From assembly GCA_000499405.2 (NCBI GenBank), contig HG738139.1, positions 4,183,561 to 4,247,560 of the forward strand: DNA of 64,000 nt. Reading direction: 5' to 3'. Position numbers and translations under genes: made by a program. Below the pieces are notes generated by a model that saw only the letters and a list, made by a program, of their open reading frames with translations, was not told the DNA's origin and searched no databases. Positions within the stretch are counted from its first letter, which is position 1. Each line of letters begins with the position of its first letter. Origin of the DNA: Onchocerca volvulus. Lineage: Eukaryota; Nematoda; Chromadorea; Rhabditida; Onchocercidae. This document shows, in pieces, positions 1 through 14,400 of this stretch.

Positions 1-3000
1 AAATATTTTTTTCATATTTTTAAGATATGTTTCAAATTTTCTAAATTTTTTTCTCTCCATCTGAAAAAAATAAAAAGAAAGTAACAAAGGAAAAACCGAA
101 AAGATCATTATCCATTCATGGTCATGATCATATATCATCACCAATCTGTCGCCTGTCATCAGTCAGCTTCAATATAATATCAAATTTGTTACTTTTTATC
201 CTGCCTGAATGGATTGTTTTGTAAAACTGGATTTTAAAACATATTTTAAAAGAAAAACAAAAAGAAGAGGATAAAGAGGAAAATGAATGGATGTCCTCTT
301 GTCCCCAATGTAATTTTTAATTCGTTCGCAACAACAAAACAAAAATGACAAATAATAAATGAGAAAGAAAAAAAAAAAGAAAGGAAGAAATGAAACAGTA
401 ATATACGGAATTTTCTCTTTTCATTTTTTTTTTTTTTAATTTAAATTTTTCATTTTCTTCCTTTTTTTTTTCTGCAAAAATTCTAACTGGGCATTGTCCA
501 TTTTTATTTTCCTTCCTTCTTTCTTTCTTTCCTTGTTTTTTCTCGTCATTTTTTTTTTTTTTTTAAATCAATCCATCGTTCTTGAATTGGGAAAAAAGAA
601 GGGAAGAAATAACCTTTTCTTTCCAAAAAACTTTTTCTTTTCCATCTTACTTATTATTATTTCTTCTTTCCAATATGAAAACTTGTTCCATTAAAAATAT
701 TCTCTCCTTTAAAATATTGACTGTAATGTTGTTTTTATTGAAAATATGTTATTTCGCCTATCCGATTTCAAACATATGAAGGACAACAACACAAATTTGT
801 TTTCCTTTTTTTGGTCTATTTGATGATCATTTTTGTCAACCATTCTACTAACAACATCATTGTTTATAACAAATAACAAATAATAACAATAGTACTATTC
901 ACTTATCATCATCATTATCATTATTATTATCATTATCACTATCTACAGTTACCGCTGTCGCCCAATTTCTATTATCACTGATAACAGTAACAAATACGAA
1001 AAACAAAAATATCAATAATAACAAAAACATCAATATTATTATCATCACTAATCTTATTACTATTATTGTTGTTATTGTTATTATTATCATCATCTATTAT
1101 TATTGCCATCGAATTGTTATTATCATTGATAAGAAAACACTATTATTATTATCATTAATCTTATCATTATTATTATTATTATTATCATTACCTATTATTA
1201 TTATGGGCCATCCAATTTCTATTATCATTGATAATAGTAATAGATACGAATAATAAAAACAAACAAAATAATAAAATTCGTTTTTCATTATTCTATGTTT
1301 AAGAAGCAATCATTTCAATCATTTTCATGACATATACATATAATAACACCAATTTTTATTTCTATTTTTCCATTTAAATAAACTTGCAAAAAAAAGGCAA
1401 ACAAAAATTTCATTCAATTTTAAAAAATATCTTCCAATTTTCTTTTTTTTTTTCTGTTCATATTTGATCTATTCGTTCATTATTTAGTTATACATCCATT
1501 CATTCATAACCATAAATTCTTTCATTCAAATTCAATCATATTTAATCATTTAGTTTTCTATTGATAATATCAGTTGAAATCATTATCAGCTTGCAATTTC
1601 TTTTTTCCTATTCATTATTTCCTATTTATTATGTTTTTTATCGTTATCATTAATATTTATTCATATTAATAATAATATTATTATTATTACGAATAATATT
1701 TATTACCAATTTACTTATTGCATATATCATTAAAGTATATTTGTAATTTTAAACTAAGAACATTTAATTCAATCCAATTCTATTTATTATTTTATTTGCA
1801 TATATCATTCCATATAATCTATTAATTCATATTTTTCAATTCAATTCATTTTAATATCTTATTGTACTTACAATTTTAAATTAGAAATGATTAATTCACT
1901 TTTTTTTTTTGTTTTCAATTCCATGCAATTTTGATCCTTCTTTTTTGGAAAAAGAAAAGGAAGATAATTGTTTCGTTATCAAATTTATTGTTTGTCTGTA
2001 AAAAAAAGAAAAGAAAAAAAGGAAAAAAAAAAAAAAACGAGGTTACACCAAAGGCAAAATTAAGAATCGTTCCTTTCTTGTTTTTTTTTTTTCTGTGTCA
2101 CTGAACAAGTGGACAATATCAAACAGTTAAAATTAGAAATGACCATATAATACATGTCAACCCGACGACAGCAATAAAAACAAAACAAAAATAACAACAA
2201 AACAAAACAACAAAACCAATAAATAATCTTCATTTTCTTCCTGATTTTTTTTTTTTTCCTTGCCAATTCGACATGTATCCTTTCAATTCATTCCTACAAA
2301 AATTGTGTCACTGTCATCCAAAAATCTTCTCACTTTCATCTTCACTTTCCCCTTGTCAATCCAGTTCAAAAATATCATACTTATCATTCATTCATCCATT
2401 TTCTACGACAAACATATACGCCCACCCATTTCATCCATCAAATAACTCATCATTCATTCCCATTCCATCCTTTTTCCTTCTTCACATCCATATATTTCAT
2501 CCTTTTCCTCCTTCTTCTTCACATTCATAACATATTCATCCTTCCGCTCATTCAACATTTCTAAAACTCTCCTTTTTTTGTTTTTTTTTTTTTTCTCTTC
2601 GTATAATTCCTTTATTATTCTAAAATTTACACCCTTATCATTTGACTATTTCATTATCACAACAACTGCTACTTATTGTTAAAATATTCAACTATTACTA
2701 CTACTACTATTACTACTTATTATCATTACTTATCAATACTTATCACTATAATTATTTTTTTAATCGGAATTATCTAATTGCTATAAATTTATTCCTTATT
2801 AAATATTTTCATTATTTTCAATTTTTATTTCAAATTTCATTGATTTCTTGGCAAATTTTCATCCTTCTTTATTCTTATCCTAAAAATTTTTCGCCGATTT
2901 TTATTTTTGTCATCTCGAATGTTAACAACAAAAAGGAAAAATTTATTCATCTTTGAGGCTATACAATAAAATATTTTTTTGGTTGGATGCGAAACGAAAG

Positions 3001-3059
3001 AACTTATAATTTTTGTACGATTGGAAGAACGCAAATTATTTCTTCAATTATCAATTCCC
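1..3059. other. AT-rich low-complexity region, no gene seen
   Basis: Long poly-T and poly-A runs alternate with trinucleotide-like stretches (ATT/ATC and TTC/TCC repeats, for example about 900-1300 and 2640-2740). Open frames here translate into runs of Phe, Ile, Asn or Ser and look like composition artefacts. The region directly precedes the first gene and probably holds its promoter and 5' UTR, but I recognise no specific motif or trans-splice acceptor. Confidence 0.6.
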
Positions 3060-6000
3060 ATGTTGCAAAATGCAAAAAATAGTAGTAGTAGCAGCAGGAG
3101 TAGCGGTAATAATAAAAGCAATAAGAATGAAGAAAATGATGATGATGGTGTTGATAATGGTTGTAATGATGAAACTGGTGGTGATACCGGTGATTCTAAT
3201 ACTAGTAGTAATGGTAATATTAATGGTATTAATAATGGTGATAGTAATAGTAGTAGTAGCGGTGGAGCTTTTCAACCAGTTAAGCCTCGAGTTGTGGGAA
3301 ATTTGTCACCTGTCGCTTTTTGTGTTGAATCAGCAACAACAACAACAACAACAACAGCAAAAAAAACGGATGAATCAATTATGGTACGAGCAAATCATCA
3401 CCATCACCATCATCATCATCAGCATATTGATGAAATGGCCGTTGATTCGTCCACTCCAAGTACCACTACAACGGAACGACGTAAAAAAAAGCCATACAAA
3501 GAGTTAACACTTGAAGAAAAAGTTCAATTAATTCGATTAGCGGAAGAAAATGCCGGAATGAGTCAAGCTAGTATTGCGGAACGTTATTCAATTGCTAAAA
3601 GTAATGTTTGTCGAATTTTACAACGAAAACATGAATATCTTCGTGCCTATGAATGGGCTGGTTTTGCTGGCTCACGTAAACGTAAACTTCGTGGTGATCC
3701 ACAACAACAACAACAACATCATCATCAACAACAACAACAACAGCAATCACGTAGTAATACGAGAAATTTTAATATTTTACAAACTAAAATGACAAATGCA
3801 ACAAATTGTACCGTATCCCCCAATAATCATTCAACAAATTATGCGGAATTGGCAACAGAACGAACAAATAATAATGATAATAATTTGATTGTACCACAAC
3901 GTCCTACAGCAATCATACAACGGGGTAATAATTATTATTTTTTGCATTTATTTCGATAAATATTTCATGAGATATATCTTTTTGCAATTAATAATAATAA
4001 TTAGAAATTATAGTAATTTTCAATCTTCTCTGGCCTGTTTTTCTCTTCATGAGATAAAGTTATCAAATAATCTCCTATGAATTATTTGAAATTAAAAATA
4101 TCATTCCTTTCCATGTTCATTACTGATTATTTTTCTAATTCATTTTTTGATATCACTAATATATCATTCTCCAACTTTAGTTTTTAGATTTATGTTAGAT
4201 TCCTATTTTTATTGATTTATAATCACATTTTTTTCCTATTTTTGTTTTTTTTAATTTAATCATTTGATATTCTGATTAAATTTTTATTTTTTTTCACTAA
4301 TTTTGTTTAGCTGAACGTTTCGCCTTTTTACTTTGGCTGTTGTTTACATTTGAATTTTTTCACTCGAATCTTATCCTTTGAAAAAAAAATTAATCTATTT
4401 TATAGTAATTTTTTTTTGACTATTAAAATAAATTGGTTTGATTAATTGTGATATTTATTTTTATCTCGCTTTTCAGTAAAAATAAAAAAATTTACACTCA
4501 CATTTTATAAGTAAATTAAATGGAATAGTTTAATTTACACTTTTAAAAGTATACGAGTTGAATAATTTAATTTATAATCTAATTGAATTCTCATCTCACT
4601 TAAAAATTAATCTCAGCAGAATATTTTACTTATTACATTCAAATTTCAGAAGCGAAATTTGCATTGTCTAAGAAAAGAAAATTACACTTTTTTTGCAATT
4701 AAGTTAATTGTATTATTAACAAATTAACTGCAAAGATAAATTTCATTTAATTAATCTGAACTACTAAACCTAATTTGATAGTATATTAAAAAATTAAATG
4801 ATATTTAATATTATAGATTAAATGAATGGTATTTATGCTTAAAAAAATCAATTTACTGCTATTATTTTTCATGTTCTTTTTATTAAATTTTATTATCAAA
4901 ACGCTCTTTTTTTTTTTAAATAATAATTTAATTTGATTTTTTTAGTAGTTAATATTTTCTAATTTATCCTGTTTGAAAATACTTTTACATTTTTCTTTTT
5001 TTGCTCAACAAATAAGTATGATTATGGCTAACAGAAATATTTTTAAATTTCTTGTTTTTGGATAAGGAAGTCAGGTTTGGCTGGACGTGTCGCACTTTTA
5101 CTTTGGCTATTGTTTACATTTAAATTTTTCACTTACATTTAAAGCTTAAAAAAAATTAGTAATCTATTTCATGGTTTTTTTTTTTTTTAATTGATAAGAT
5201 AAATTCCTTTTATTAATTATGATATCTATTTTTGTTTTACTTTTTAGCCAAAATGCCATCACCTTTTTACCTATTTCTGTCAGCAAAATTCGATAAAACT
5301 GCCATTTTATTGATTAAAATTCACTAATTTTTCAATTTTTTACTTATTCTTCTAGTTGAGATAATTACTATTGAAAGGTGAAGAAATAAAGGAATTGAAT
5401 GATATTTAAAATGAAATTAAATTTGTTCTCAAAAAAAAAAAAAAAAAAAAAAAATGAATCATTTGCTGCATTTCCATTAGAATAATTTACTTTGGATATT
5501 CTGCATTTCAGTTACTTATTAGTTCTACAGAGTAAGTCAGTATTTTAATTTGATATTTCTCTTTAAAAAGTTTGATATTTTTCTTTTTAATTGATAAAGA
5601 ATGATTTATTTTGGTAATTTATACTTTTTAATTTCAATATAATTTTGAAAAATGATAAAATAATTCATTGTTTTTATTGTAATAATTGGTCGAAGAATAT
5701 TTTCTTCTCTTTTTTCTTAAATTTGATTGCTTTAAAAATGTGAATTAATTACCTTTTCCAAATATCTATTTATTGCGAAATTGGAACACTTTTTTTTCTT
5801 TTAAATTCATTAGATCTTTTTTTTTTTTTTTTTTTGAAATTCATTAAGCTTTTTTTCTGGAAATTCGTTAAATTTTTTTTATTGTTTGGAATGAATAATT
5901 ACAATTTTTTGCGATAATTCCGTCATATTTTTTTGTTATAGGATATATGCCGAAACAATTTGTTCGGTAATATATTATAAGAAACGACAATTAAACTTGA

Positions 6001-9000
6001 TTAATTAATGGATTAATTGTCATCTTGTGAAAAATAGCAACAGAAATTGCCATCATTCATCAGCATTATAATTTATCATAAATACAAAAATTAGAGGAAT
6101 CAACAACAAAGAAAGGATCAAAAAATTAAGGAAAAAAAAATAGATGGATAATCAAAGGATATTGACTTTTAAATTGGAAATACTCCTAGATGAATTAAAT
6201 AGAAATTAATTTGAATTGACAGAAATACGGGAATCGTTCCATACTGCTTCATTTCCCGATCTTCTCAGGAATCGAATATTTCCTGAGAACACAAGAACAA
6301 GTATAAATAGATTGATGGATGGATGAATTCAATTTTCGTCTTCTTCAAAAAAAGCAAAAAAACAAACTCAAATTAAGAGAAAAAGATAAGGAATAGAAAA
6401 TTGGAAACAATTTATCATGCATTCCTTTTTTGATAAAGAAGAATGAATGATGAATAACTTCCAATTCTATTTTAACTTTTTTAAATCAAAAATTGAATTA
6501 TTTTTGAGATTTTTTCACCAAATAATTTCTAAGATTTATTTTTTTCATATCTTTGTTATAATTGATAACGAATAATAATCTATGCTCATAATTAAAAACT
6601 TTTGAGAAATCAGGTAGGAGACTAAATCAAAATTATCAAATAGTTGCCTCTTAGCAAGATTCATATCTCTTGATGATATTTCAACGTTTCTAGCACCAAT
6701 GTACGTTTATATTTCCATATTATTGAAAATATTAATTACTTTATCATTATCCAAATAAGGAAGAATGTTCTATTATTATGTCATATCCATCTTTATTAAG
6801 GAAAAGAAAAGAGAAAGAATGATCAACAAATTTAATATATTCATTAAATAATTCTTTTTTTTATTTGAATTTATAATTTATTTAAAACTTTTGGCAATAT
6901 ATCATTGAGATCTTATCATCATCATATACAACAATAAGAATAATCGGATCATTTAAATATTTAGCAAAGGTTATAATATCAAATATCAGAATGAAAATTT
7001 ACAATTCAAATAATTTATTCCTGCTTTTTTTTTTTTTGATCTATTCATTTAATTAAGCCAATTAATGTTAGATCAGAAAAGAAGGAAGGGAATAAAAAGG
7101 ATTCTTATGAAGAAATTTTTTTTTAATTTTATAATAATGAATAATTATTTGGAAATTTTAGTGACTTTTTTCTTTATAGTTTGAAATAAATTCTTTCAAA
7201 TTCTTTTAATTATTTTAACAATCAAAAATAATTATTGATTGTAATTCTAATATTATATTTGTCTATCATTTCTAGGCAATGAAACACTTCGAGCACATAT
7301 GTACAAGCAACATCAAATTTCCCGTATGTTTATGTGTCGTTGCTGTAATTGGGCTTTCCCGGATAAAACAAGTTTACATATGCATATGCAGGTACTGTAC
7401 CATAACTTTTTCAAATCTTTAATTTTAAAAATTGGTATCTTAGCAGTTAAAATATTCATATGTCGAGAAAGTTTTTCATATTGTGACAGAGACGAATCTT
7501 GGCGCGAAAAGTTTTATTGATTGACGGAGGATCGATTCTTTGTCTATGTTATAAGATAGAATAAAGTCATATAATAACACAATTGCAGTTAATCGCTTGG
7601 TTGTAGTAGAGATGAATTGAATATAAGTGAGCTGAGTTGAATTGGAGCGTTTTGATTGTCGAGTAAATTGAATAACTACTGAGTGACTGCTGCTTAATAC
7701 TGAACCGGTGATCGCTAGAAGCTTTTTTTTATATCGATAATCTTTGGTCTTATAGTGGGCGGTAACTTACGATAATTTATACGAAGGATTTGATTATCAT
7801 GAAAAAGGATAAGAGATAGACAATGCTTACAATTTTTAGCAATGCACATAAGCTTTTGGTTCTTACAATATTCCAGACAATTAACATGATTTACAACATT
7901 TTGAACAATGCATACAAGCTTTAGCAGATCGGGAAATGAGAGAACAAAGGCTTTTGTATCACACCGAAGAGTGAGATATGGATAAATAATTCATTTGATT
8001 GAAAAATATTATAAATTTCTGTTATAGAAACGCTTTGATTATTCTATCAAATTTTTTTTATAAAATATTTCGATTTCATCGCCATCATATAAAAATAAAA
8101 AGTAAAAAGATAAATAAAAGATTAAAAAAAAGAGAAAAAAATGAGAAATGTTGAAATTAATTTTGACTCTAGTATAAACAGATATTATGATAAAAATAAA
8201 AAAAAATTATTAAGACTAAAATCGATATAACATAAGATTTTGAATCGTATAATTTATGAGAAGCGAAAAGATGGATTTATTAATAATAATATAACGAGAG
8301 ATATATTATAGTGAAATGAAATAAATTTTGATGTGAAAATTATGAATAATTTAAGTTTGAAAATTTATTTTTTCATAAATTTTAGATTAATTTACAGGCA
8401 AAAGAGGAAGGGAAAACGATATCGGTTCCAGTGATCGGTAAAGGTAATCCACCTGTTTCGCATCAAAATCAACATCAACAAGAGCAACAACAGCAACAAC
8501 AAAATGAGAATTTAAGTGGTCAAAGTGGATTGACGGAAAAAGCACGTAATTCACCGCAACTATCAACGCTTCATGTTCCGCAACCTCGAGTTCCGGCAAC
8601 AAATCCATTTGCTCCATTACAGCTTCATTCATTAGTTGGCCTTGCACCGCAACAAGCAGTCAGTCTTGCTGAACAAACTTGTAAGTTATCAAAAGAACAC
8701 ACAAAAATCAACGCTTAATATTCATATTTGTTGCAAAGATGCAATGATTATTCTTGCAGCATTGCAAGCGGCAGCAGCAAGTTTATTTCCGCCAATGGCA
8801 CTTCTTCGAGATGCATCCGGAAGTGGAACACACGTAGACGATTTGATGTCAAAATTACGCGAACGTCTCATTCTAAACAATTTGGTTGCGCAATCCAGTT
8901 TTGGTCTTGCGGCATGGCTTTCAACTTATCCAAAAATGGAAATGGATCAATCAAGTGGAATTTTTTTTTTTTTTTGCTTTCTAATTAATTAAATAATAGA

Positions 9001-11421
9001 TGAAATTAGCAGCACTTAGTCCAATTTCTTTCTTTGATTATTATCTGGAAAAGTTGAATTGAATGAATTTATCATTTTACTATAGATGGAAATGATGGAA
9101 ATTCAGTGGATATATGTTCATCAAAGAATTCTGATGTCAACTTGGCTGCTGAAGAAGATGAGATTAATGTTGATAAAGAGTATGATGATGATATGATGAC
9201 AGATAGGAATAGTACCGAGCAACAACAATCACGCATTGTAATATATTTTTTCTTTTTTGTTTTATTAGAAATGGAAATCATACCTGAATGATAAGAAAGC
9301 TTAGTGATAAGCGCAGTATTTGGTAGCATTATCAACAACAAATTTCATTAGTGAAAGGAGAAGAAATAAATTGGTTTAAGAAAATATTTAAATAGGTTAG
9401 TTGAATTAATCAATTAGCCTTAGAATCTTCACTATTATCATTAAAAAAAATCAAAGAATTATAATGATAAGATAAAGAAGATAAGATTTATGATCAGAAA
9501 GAATAAAAGAGAAAATATCTTTAGCATCTATCAAAGATTAAGATTTCGATAATTGTTCCATTTTTTTCTTTTTTTCATTAGATCGAAAAAAACAACATTT
9601 TATACGACAATTTTTTCAACATATCAGATCAATATTTTCAAATAATTCATGATTATTGGTCTGTTTTCAGATGGGATTAAATGGAAAATATGCAAAGGTA
9701 GTAAAAGTAGAAACAGCAGTTCTTGAAGCGAACAGTAATTACAATAATAATCATAATAATAATAACCATAATATCGAACGGCCTAAAAGTGCTTATGAAA
9801 TTGCAGATGATAAAAAGTATGCCTTCAGATTCCATTTTAAATTCTAGCAAAACTTTCTTATTTTGCACAAATATTCATTAATTATTGCAAAATGTGTTAT
9901 TAATTAAAAATGTATTAATTAAATGTGCTAATTAAAAAATGTTTTCAGAATGCTGCATGAATCCTTGTTGAGGCCAGCTTCTAATGCTGCTTTTGGAATT
10001 ATTTCATCTAAAACAATGCCAAATTTACATTCAGCAATCAATTATAATAATAGTTCACCAAAGAATGGTACTTTACTATTCAAAAATAATGAATGCAAAA
10101 ATTTTCTGAACAATAATTCGGTAAGTAAATTTATACGCTTAACATTGATAATAATTTTGTTAATTTTGTTTGATTTTGTTTCTTGTTTTTTTGTTTTTTT
10201 TCATAATTCTATATCATATATAAAAGAAATTTTAAATAAAATCAGATATTTCAAAAAGTAATTGAAATTTGGATTATGTTGGGATAGTGCAATATTATGT
10301 TTTTTTCTTTTTTTTTCTATGGAATAAATCATCTAGATAAGCTAATTCTTATTCCAGAAGATGGCATTCATATTGATAAAATGCTTTCAGTAACTAACTA
10401 ATTAGCAATTTTAGTGGAAAAATTTACAATATTCAATTTAATTTTTTTTTTCTTTATTAATTTTTAATTTTCATAGCAAAATATATTTCCATTTTTTTTT
10501 TTTGAAATTTTTAAAGTTTATTATCATTTTTATATCGTTGTAACTAAGATAGATAGATGGATTTATTTTTGAAAATTTGTATATTTCGATTATTTTTATA
10601 ATTTTATTTTGCAGAACAATAAAATTGGCAATATTATTATGAACAACCGAAAGAACAATAATAATAATACAAATAAAGGAATGCATATAATAAATGAATT
10701 ATCGGATTCTGTTGAAAGTCATATATCACCATCTGAAACCCATAGTAGTACAAGTAATGGTGCATCACCACATGCATCTCGAGAATGTTACGAATGTGCG
10801 ATCTATCGTGGAAAATTGGCAATGGCCGAAAATCGTTGTCGTTATTTGGAAGGAAAAACTGCAACACTTCAAGTAAAACTTTAAAAAAAAATAATGCGAA
10901 TGTTTTTTTTTTCAAAAATCTTTAAAATTTCATTTATTTTAAAAGAGACTTAATTTCTAGAATAATTTCAAAAATTACTTTTTTTTATTATTAATTATTT
11001 CTTACTCCCTTTTTTTTTTTTTTTTTTTTTTTTTGCTTTCATTTAGATGACATCATATTTTTGTTTATTATACTATAATAATGAAGGATAGTAATTATTG
11101 ATTTTTTTAACATTTGTGATTATTTTATAAAAAAAAAAAAAGAGAAAATGTTTCATATATACATATATATAATGATAAATTATTATATATTTTTAGTCAG
11201 ATGCAATTCGCTTTAGTACTCGTATGACAGCATCAGAAAATTCAGCACGACAATTTGAGCAAGAAGGACGCTTTTTAAGAGAACAAAATGAAATTTTGCA
11301 ACGAAAAATATTGGAATGTCAGGAGAAAACGTTGGCATTTATGCAAGCTGATCAGGCAACCAATGCCCAAGCTGTAGCTCTTTATTTAAATGATATTTTA
11401 AAGACAACTTTTCTTCGATAA
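3060..11421 (+). CDS. Nuclear protein with CENP-B/psq-type HTH, C2H2 finger and C-terminal coiled coil (9 exons)
   Basis: Exons: 3060-3924, 7276-7391, 8386-8680 (or from 8398), 8760-8954, 9086-9237, 9671-9816, 9949-10120, 10615-10872, 11197-11421. All junctions are GT-AG and phases close, giving about 803-807 residues. Exon 1 starts at the first ATG in frame; upstream codons in that frame are non-ATG. It carries Ser/Asn/Asp-rich tracts, an eight-His run and, at about residues 141-198, a helix-turn-helix (ELTLEEKVQLIRLAEE, then MSQASIAERYSIAKSNVCRI) typical of CENP-B N-terminal/psq-like DNA-binding domains. Exon 2 holds the Cys pair and histidines of a C2H2 finger (CRCCNWAFPDKTSLHMHM). Exons 3-7 are Gln-, Ser- and Asn-rich. 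Exons 8-9 form a helical coiled coil (REQNEILQRKILECQEKTLAF). I infer a transcription factor or chromatin protein, but recognise no named orthologue. A finger half without cysteines at the exon 1/2 junction suggests a missed exon. Confidence 0.75.
4305..5255. repeat. Intronic direct duplication, two about 175-bp copies
   Basis: Positions 4305-4480 and 5073-5250, both inside the first intron of the HTH gene, share the block ACTTTGGCTnTTGTTTACATTT preceded by GCTGnACGTnTCGC. The flanks (TTTTTCACT, then a poly-A tract, then an ATTAATT/GATATnTATTTTT stretch) occur in the same order. Spacing is about 765 bp. This looks like a local duplication or two copies of a short dispersed element. No coding potential is visible. 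Confidence 0.55.
7461..7700. repeat. Dispersed repeat family R1, copy a
   Basis: It starts just after the exon 2 donor region with TGTCGAGAAAG and contains TTGTGACAGAGACGAAT, TTTTATTGATTGACGGAGGA and TTAATCGCTTGGTTG. The same blocks recur in order at 37100-37320 and 63767-64000. Copy a is alignable by eye only to about 7602 and then diverges. No open frame of note. The element lies in an intron of the HTH gene. Its class is unknown; the TGTCG start resembles the end of the MITE-like element at 45034-45448. Confidence 0.5.
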
Positions 11422-14400
11422 TTCATCTTTCTTTGTCCTTTTTTCATACTTAATTCTTCATTTTGTTCTTACTCTAAATTGAATTATTGCCTAAAATTTC
11501 TTTTGCAATTTGCAAAAAAAGTTTATGTTTCTTCTTTGTTTCTTTTCATCCAAATTAAAAAATTTGTACTTTTCTTTTTTCACACTTTCACTGCATTTAT
11601 TTACCTTTTTTTTTTTCTTTTCATTCTACTTATTTTTAGTTTTTCTGCTTATTTGTTTACCTCGCCGATAGGAGACATAATGCTTCACATTTACTTTTAT
11701 TAGAATGGAAATATGCTAGCATCCATTTTATTTATTAAATGTTTCAAAAAAAAAATTAACTTAATCTTAAGAGATGAAAAATTAAGTTGAAGAATATTAA
11801 AATTGACTCAAATTCTATTTTAAATTATAGAATCATTAAGGAATATATTTTCAAAAAAAAAAAAAAAAAAAAAAAGGAATTAAATGCTAGTTTATTCCTT
11901 AATGATTGAGATTCATAAAATTATTGAGCAGGAAAAAAGAATGAAAATTGACAAGAGGGATCGAAAATTTACAAATTTTTCTTCATTTTATTTCATTGCA
12001 TATGATTATCTATCTATTATTTCGACTTAAAAGAGTTATGAAAAATGAGAAAATAAGCGATCAATAATAAAATACATAAAATAAAATAAGAAATATGTAT
12101 ATCTATTATAAGAATATAGTTTTCCAATGAAATTTAATGCTTTCCTAAAATTACATTTTCAGCTAAAAAGATGATTCATTTTTAACAATTTTTAAAAAAT
12201 AAACAAATACATCTCATTTGACTAATTCATATCTTTTTCCATCGAATGGATTCATATCATTGTTATTTTATAAAATTTCTCGCAAATTTTCTTTCTCTTT
12301 TTTTTTCGATATGTTATTGTATAATTCATTCTTTTCATATCGTTGGAAATACATTTCTATTATTTTAATAATTTAATTTGTAGTATACAGATGTTTGTTT
12401 TCTTCCATTTTTTTTCCAAAATCTTTCCTTCTAGTTGTTTTTTCTTTTTTAGTGCAATATATGTTTGTGCAGTAATAATAATTCAATTTTTGTTAGTAAT
12501 ACTTAAGTTGTCTTTATTTTATAAAAAGGCTTAGTGAAACACTCCAAGAAAGAAAAAAATTATAATTAAGTATTTAAGTATAGCGTGTTTTTACTCAATG
12601 TTTTTTTCTTTTTTCACTAGAATAAAATTAAATTATGAATCAAAGTTTATTTGATCAAAAATTGAGTGAAACGAAAATCATTTAACAAAATTTTAGTTCA
12701 GCGCTGTTAATGATTCAAGAATAATGATTTTTCATTATTTTAAAGTTGCGAAAAATCAATAATTAGATAAATTCAAAAAATTTAAATGACATCTTTTGGA
12801 GTGCTTAATTTCACAGTCTTTTTCTCCATTTATTTAAAATGGAAAATTTAATTTAATTTTTGCCTTTTTTAATTTGGACTAGGATTGAATTTCACTTATC
12901 CTTCACTCACCCTAATGTGCATTAATTGATATATTTTATCAGTTTGCTGTCTGTGATTCTCTTTGATATCCGATTGTCTTTCGTTTTTTTTTTTCTTTTT
13001 TTTTTTTGTATGAAATTTTTTTTCTCAAAGTTTCGAATTTTAAATTTAATTTGATATCTTATATATTATTCTTCTTGTTATCATAATATGCAAAGATAAT
13101 GTCTCACGTATGTGTGTACCATAACAATAGTTTTTCGAAATTTTTGATTTTTCTTTAAAATTGTATTTTTAAACAGACTGTTAATTTAAGCAATTTTATT
13201 TTTTATTTTTTCAAATAATGAAAAAGAAATTGTTCAACTTTTCAGTATTTCATTTCATTATTATTATTAATATTATTATTATTATTATTCAGACAGCTGA
13301 ATTTTGTTGAAATAAACAATGAAGATTTTTAAATAAAATTTTGCATAACACACACATTGAATATTTTAGAAATTTCAAAAAAGATTTATGGAATTTGAAA
13401 TAAATGCATTTTAAAATACATGATAATTTTTTGTTATCTGTTGGAAAAAAAAAAGCTGGCATTTGATTAATAAGGTTAATAAGTCAAACCGGATCTGATC
13501 AATAAGTTTCAAAAGATTTAATCTCTTCTTTAATAGAGAAGATAAAATTTCAAAAATTTTTTTTTCAAGAACTTTAAAAGATTGATTTCTTCATTTAATA
13601 GACAAGACAAAATTTTCATATAAATTCTTCCAGAGTTTCAAGAAATTTCATTTTAAAAACTTGCTATCTTTTTTGTCCAAATTTTTTTCAAATATAAATT
13701 AACAATTTACAAACATTGGATATGTGTGCTCGTATATAAAAACGAGTAAAATTTCAGCGCATTCGATAAAAAAAGATTTCTGCCATATGAAATATTATTA
13801 TTAAAAAAATAAAAACAGGAATGTGTAACTTTCAAAATTTAATTTTTAATTAACAATACATCAGCAATTTTTTTTAATTAAACAAACAAAAAGGATAAAC
13901 AAAGTTGAAAATTTGAATAAAATTTTGCTATTCTTAACGAATAATAATTACTATTTGTTGTTATTTTTCTGTCAAATAACAGAAAAACGGAAGATTTCAA
14001 AAAAAACAAATGAATTGATTGATTGATTAATTGTTAATTACAATTGGAACAGTTCTTTTTTTTTCTTTTACCTTATTTCTTCCCATCTTCTTCTTCCTAT
14101 CATCTTTACATCAAAAAACATCCAAAATTAGTACATTTTTATGATGAATTATTTGCTATGAAATACACGAATTTATCATTTTTACCTTTTAATTCCTTTT
14201 TTTTCCAACCATTTCATCTGTTTTCTTACCACAAATTTTAGGATAATTGCGGCAAATTTGTTGAAAGAAAAAATTTGGTGGAACAATTCGCTTTTCATTT
14301 CCATTTTTTAGAATTTTTTTTCCTTTTCCATGAATTGATTTGTAACATTTCAACAAATCATACAAAATGTATAATTTTGGAGGCAATTGAAGAAGGCAAA

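Noticed and set aside
494..779. Overlapping Phe/Leu-rich open frames resembling membrane peptides
   Set aside because: Poly-T composition. No splice structure, no conserved start context; the same kind of frame recurs throughout the AT-rich spacers (2642-2956, 14044-14593, 16815-17024).
5934..5968. Short exon-like segment (GTTATAG acceptor, TCG|GTAATA donor) as the missing finger exon of the HTH gene
   Set aside because: Phase 2 at its end does not fit exon 2 and it encodes no Cys pair.
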